From Moritella sp. (GTDB lineage: Bacteria > Pseudomonadota > Gammaproteobacteria > Enterobacterales > Moritellaceae): a stretch of 45,293 nt of DNA. Below the pieces are notes generated by a model that was given only the letters and a program-made list of their open reading frames with translations, was not told the DNA's origin and made no database searches. Location: positions 1 to 45,293 of the forward strand of contig NZ_JABSQR010000039.1 of the NCBI RefSeq assembly GCF_013215705.1. Direction: 5' to 3'. Of the stretch, positions 42,694 to 45,293 are shown piece after piece. Both the position numbers and the translations under genes were made by a program. Position 1 is the first letter of the stretch, and each line of letters starts with the position of its first letter.

Positions 42694-44209
42694 GTATTAT
42701 TTGCTGATAGGCATGCTATTGATTTACAGCAGTATGTTAAATGCTAACGTTGTTGAACCTGCTGAGCCCGTCACCAACAACGTCGCTATTGCTGTGCCCG
42801 TATTAACCATCAAAGGTGCTATCGGCCCTGCTGTTAGTCATTATCTTACCAGCGAAATTAACCGTGCGAATCAGCAAAGCAGTACTGATACGGACAACAA
42901 CAGTAATTCAACAGCTCCGTTAATCATCATTACTATCGACACCCCTGGGGGGTTAGTCTCCAGCTTACGAGATATAAACCAAGCTATCTTAAACTCAGAT
43001 ATCCCGATTGCCTGTTTGGTTCACCCTCCCGGAGCAAGAGCCGCCAGTGCAGGTACCTATATTCTCTATGCCTGTCATATCGCAGCGATGGCAACGACGA
43101 CCACTTTAGGAGCCGCTACCCCAGTCAGTATTGGTAATCCATTACCCTCTGGTGACAAGAAGCCAGCTAATCCTTACCAACCGACACCAAACTCGGATAA
43201 CAAACCCAATACCCAGCCAGATGAATTTGCTCCTGATACTGACGAGCCACAACCCTCTCCCAAGCCATCAGGCTCACCTCCAAAGGCTGAAAAAACAGCC
43301 ATGGAAAAGAAAGTACTTAATGATGCCGTTGCCTATATCCGTTCTTTAGCACAACTACGTAACCGTAATGTCGAATGGGCAGAATTAGCGGTGACAGAGG
43401 CCGCAACACTCACGGCCGTTGAAGCATTAGATAAAAACGTCATTGATCTGTTAGCACAATCGCCACAACATCTATTAAAAAAACTTGATGGTCAACTCGT
43501 TACCATCAAACAACAGCAAAGATTACTGACATTAACCAACAGTCCACTGGAACTACGTAAACCCAATTGGCGCAGCAACTTTATCGGCACTATCACCGAC
43601 CCAAATATCGCTTATATACTGATGTTAATTGGGGTATACGGCATCTTACTCGAATTCTACAGCCCGGGAATTGGGATCGCCGGTGTAACAGGGTCGATCT
43701 CCTTGTTCATTGCACTATATGCCTTCCAGCTGTTACCGCTCGATTATGCCGGACTGGCGTTATTATTACTGGGCATTGCATTGCTCATCGCAGAGTCAAT
43801 GTCGCCGAGCGTGGGCATTTTTGGGCTCGGCGGTCTCATTGCTTTTACCCTAGGTTCCATATTTTTATTTGATACTGATCTACCGCAATTTCAAGTATCC
43901 ATACAACTTATCGCCGCCCTTGCCGTCGTCTCATTGCTGTTCTTTATCTTTATATTTGGCTATTTATGGGATATACGCAAAAACAAAGTGGTCAGTGGTA
44001 AAGAAGCATTAATTGGCGCTGAAGCCACCATAGATATAGGGTTCATTGGCCAAGGTTATATTAATATCAATGGTGAGCGTTGGGCGGCGTATTGCCCACA
44101 GCAATTGATCGCAGGACAAGTGGTAGAAATCAATGGCATTGATGGCTTAACCCTGATCCTATTGCCTATCACAGAGTTGGAGGTTAATGATGCAAGCAAT
44201 CCTCAGTAG
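42683..44209 (+). CDS. NfeD-family membrane serine protease
   Basis: A ClpP-like membrane protease that works with a stomatin partner. The 508 residues start with a signal-like helix. The protease domain (about 35-260) has [23 protein letters not shown] and Ser122 in [16 protein letters not shown], with a candidate general-base Lys near 209-210 ([14 protein letters not shown]). A Pro/Asn/Lys-rich linker (about 150-205) lies between them. Four or five membrane helices (about 305-435) follow, and an OB-fold NfeD domain ends the protein. The start could be 42683 or 42692; both lie in the dyad. The stop overlaps the slipin gene by about 20 bp, so the pair is an operon. Confidence 0.88.
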   Translation: MLPMYYLLIGMLLIYSSMLNANVVEPAEPVTNNVAIAVPVLTIKGAIGPAVSHYLTSEINRANQQSSTDTDNNSNSTAPLIIITIDTPGGLVSSLRDINQAILNSDIPIACLVHPPGARAASAGTYILYACHIAAMATTTTLGAATPVSIGNPLPSGDKKPANPYQPTPNSDNKPNTQPDEFAPDTDEPQPSPKPSGSPPKAEKTAMEKKVLNDAVAYIRSLAQLRNRNVEWAELAVTEAATLTAVEALDKNVIDLLAQSPQHLLKKLDGQLVTIKQQQRLLTLTNSPLELRKPNWRSNFIGTITDPNIAYILMLIGVYGILLEFYSPGIGIAGVTGSISLFIALYAFQLLPLDYAGLALLLLGIALLIAESMSPSVGIFGLGGLIAFTLGSIFLFDTDLPQFQVSIQLIAALAVVSLLFFIFIFGYLWDIRKNKVVSGKEALIGAEATIDIGFIGQGYININGERWAAYCPQQLIAGQVVEINGIDGLTLILLPITELEVNDASNPQ

Positions 44210-44978
44210 CGGCATGTTATTTACCGGAGCAATCATATTCTTATTACTCCTGTTAATCATCAGCATGTTTCGGATCTTACGTGAGTACGAACGTGGGGTG
44301 ATCTTTTTTCTCGGTCGTTTTGAAAAAGTAAAAGGGCCCGGTCTGATCATCGTGATACCAATCATTCAGCAAATGGTACGCGTCGATTTACGTACCGTGG
44401 TAATGGATGTACCCAGTCAGGATGTCATCAGTCGCGATAATGTCTCGGTGCGGGTAAATGCGGTAATTTATTTTCGAGTCATTGATTCGCAAAAAGCCAT
44501 TATCAATGTCGAAAACTTCCTGCAGGCGACATCACAACTCGCACAGACCACATTACGTTCGGTATTAGGCCAACACGAGTTGGATGAAATGCTGGCCAAC
44601 AGAGAGGTGCTCAATGTCGATATTCAAGAGATCTTAGATTCACGCACCGATGGCTGGGGGATCAAGGTATCTAACGTCGAAATAAAGCACGTTGATTTAA
44701 ACGAAACCATGATCAGAGCAATCGCACGTCAAGCGGAAGCTGAAAGAACACGACGGGCAAAAGTTATTCATGCTTCAGGGGAAATGGAAGCCTCCGACAA
44801 ATTGGTACAAGCCGCAGCGAAACTAGCCGAAGAGCCAAATGCAATCCTACTACGTTATCTGCAAACGTTAACCGAGATCGCCAGTGAGAAAAACTCGACC
44901 ATTTTATTTCCAATGCCAACTGAATTACTCGCCAATTTAATGCCGGGGAAAATATCGAAAAGTAAAGATGAAGAATGA
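44190..44978 (+). CDS. Slipin (stomatin/SPFH-domain protein)
   Basis: A membrane-anchored SPFH protein that partners with NfeD. One N-terminal hydrophobic segment (about 10-30) precedes [27 protein letters not shown], the SPFH start, then [24 protein letters not shown] and [22 protein letters not shown] coiled coil has [24 protein letters not shown], and the conserved tail is [13 protein letters not shown]. The usual length is about 260. TTGGAGG precedes overlapping ATGs at 44187 and 44190; the second has better spacing, so I give it as the start. It overlaps the nfeD 3' end. NfeD-slipin pairs are common in bacteria and archaea. Confidence 0.92.
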   Translation: MQAILSSGMLFTGAIIFLLLLLIISMFRILREYERGVIFFLGRFEKVKGPGLIIVIPIIQQMVRVDLRTVVMDVPSQDVISRDNVSVRVNAVIYFRVIDSQKAIINVENFLQATSQLAQTTLRSVLGQHELDEMLANREVLNVDIQEILDSRTDGWGIKVSNVEIKHVDLNETMIRAIARQAEAERTRRAKVIHASGEMEASDKLVQAAAKLAEEPNAILLRYLQTLTEIASEKNSTILFPMPTELLANLMPGKISKSKDEE

Positions 44979-45043
44979 CCCAAAAGTAATCCTATTCGTG
45001 GTTTTAACTACGATGATTTATTTACTCGAAATGTAATAAAGGC

Positions 45044-45139
45044 GAGGCAATTAAAGTAAGGTTGCTGTTGTTGGCATGGATGCCAACCTCAAGCCCCCAT
45101 GGATGGGTTCACGGCGGGCAAGCCGTCTTTAATCGCCTC
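45044..45139 (+). repeat. Multi-hairpin extragenic element
   Basis: A compact structure enclosed by a 13-bp outer stem with one mismatch (45044-45056 with 45127-45139). Inside lie three perfect small hairpins in a row: 45070-45087 (GTTGGCAT / ATGCCAAC), 45096-45107 (CCCAT / ATGGG) and 45111-45126 (ACGGC / GCCGT). It is not a recognisable tRNA. It resembles an extragenic repetitive element or structured RNA; no second copy is visible in the window. Confidence 0.6.
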
Positions 45140-45199
45140 AACTGACAGCCTGCACCTTTTGTCTTTTAATGTTTATAATCATTATTATCTTTCTCCCAG

Positions 45200-45293
45200 A
45201 ACGCAAAAAACCAGCCGAAGCTGGTTTTTTCATATTAACTAATCTTTTTATTTAACTGATAAGAAGATTATCAATGAAGTTCTAAATTAGAAT
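45200..45293. repeat. Right copy of 94-bp terminal inverted repeat
   Basis: The inverted partner of 1-94, ungapped with about seven differences. The terminator again lies at its inner end and the near-palindrome at the outer end. Sequence inside it is unrelated to the left side. Confidence 0.85.
45205..45230. terminator. Right-end bidirectional terminator
   Basis: Same AAAAAACCAGC stem with the loop complement CGAA, ending in six T. It can terminate the nfeD-slipin operon from the left and an outside unit from the right. Confidence 0.85.

Noticed and set aside
1-45293. Terminal inverted repeats taken as transposon ends
   Set aside because: No transposase or integrase lies inside, the repeats each contain an intrinsic terminator, and housekeeping-type genes fill the segment. 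Duplicated operon ends are a better explanation.
1-45293. CRISPR arrays, tRNA genes and insertion sequences
   Set aside because: I scanned for regularly spaced repeats, cloverleaf motifs and transposase motifs and found none; the multi-hairpin element at 45044 lacks an anticodon arm and acceptor end.

Overview
The window looks like a chromosomal segment, possibly a whole contig, from a marine gammaproteobacterium. A Moritella- or Vibrio-like organism is my best guess, from moderately low GC, protein character and the mix of an MSHA-type pilin, a Na+/alanine symporter and a has haem operon. That placement is inference, because there is no rRNA or tRNA gene to anchor it. The two window ends carry the same 94-bp sequence in inverted orientation (1-94 and 45200-45293), each with one intrinsic terminator, so the segment lies between two copies of some multicopy unit.

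Left part (about 1-5.9 kb): a secreted 3D-domain (MltA-like) protein, two EamA/DMT permeases, a decayed glycine-betaine-type binding protein with two frameshifts, a lone MSHA-like type IV prepilin and a small exported protein of unknown function.

Cobalamin block A (5.9-15.9 kb): a minus-strand operon cobW-cobN-cobT-cobS-cobU-cobC-cobO, covering a GTPase metallochaperone, the large cobaltochelatase subunit, nucleotide-loop assembly and adenosylation. It diverges from a plus-strand cbiX cobaltochelatase with a His-rich tail.

Haem block (16.0-22.6 kb): hasR-hasA-hasD-hasE, made of the outer-membrane receptor, the secreted hemophore and two of three type I secretion parts. A Fur-box-like site precedes hasR and a hairpin lies between hasA and hasD. 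No TolC, HasB or HasI/HasS gene is present.

Cobalamin block B (22.6-37.6 kb): a long minus-strand operon cbtB-cbtA-chlID-cobB-nicO-cbiD-cobK-cobH-cobL-cobI-cbiG-cobJ-cobM covers cobalt uptake and corrin-ring synthesis. Divergent from it is plus-strand cobC2-cbiB-cobD. CbiX, CbiD and CbiG together with absence of CobG and CobF indicate the oxygen-independent, early-cobalt route. Yet a CobN/ChlID set of the late-insertion chelatase type is also encoded. Cobyric acid synthase (cbiP/cobQ), uroporphyrinogen-III methyltransferase and DMB synthesis are absent and must lie elsewhere. I saw no cobalamin riboswitch.

Right part (37.6-45.3 kb): metC, an AGCS sodium/alanine symporter, a single-cache chemoreceptor, an NfeD protease with its stomatin-like partner, then a compact multi-hairpin element next to the right terminal repeat.
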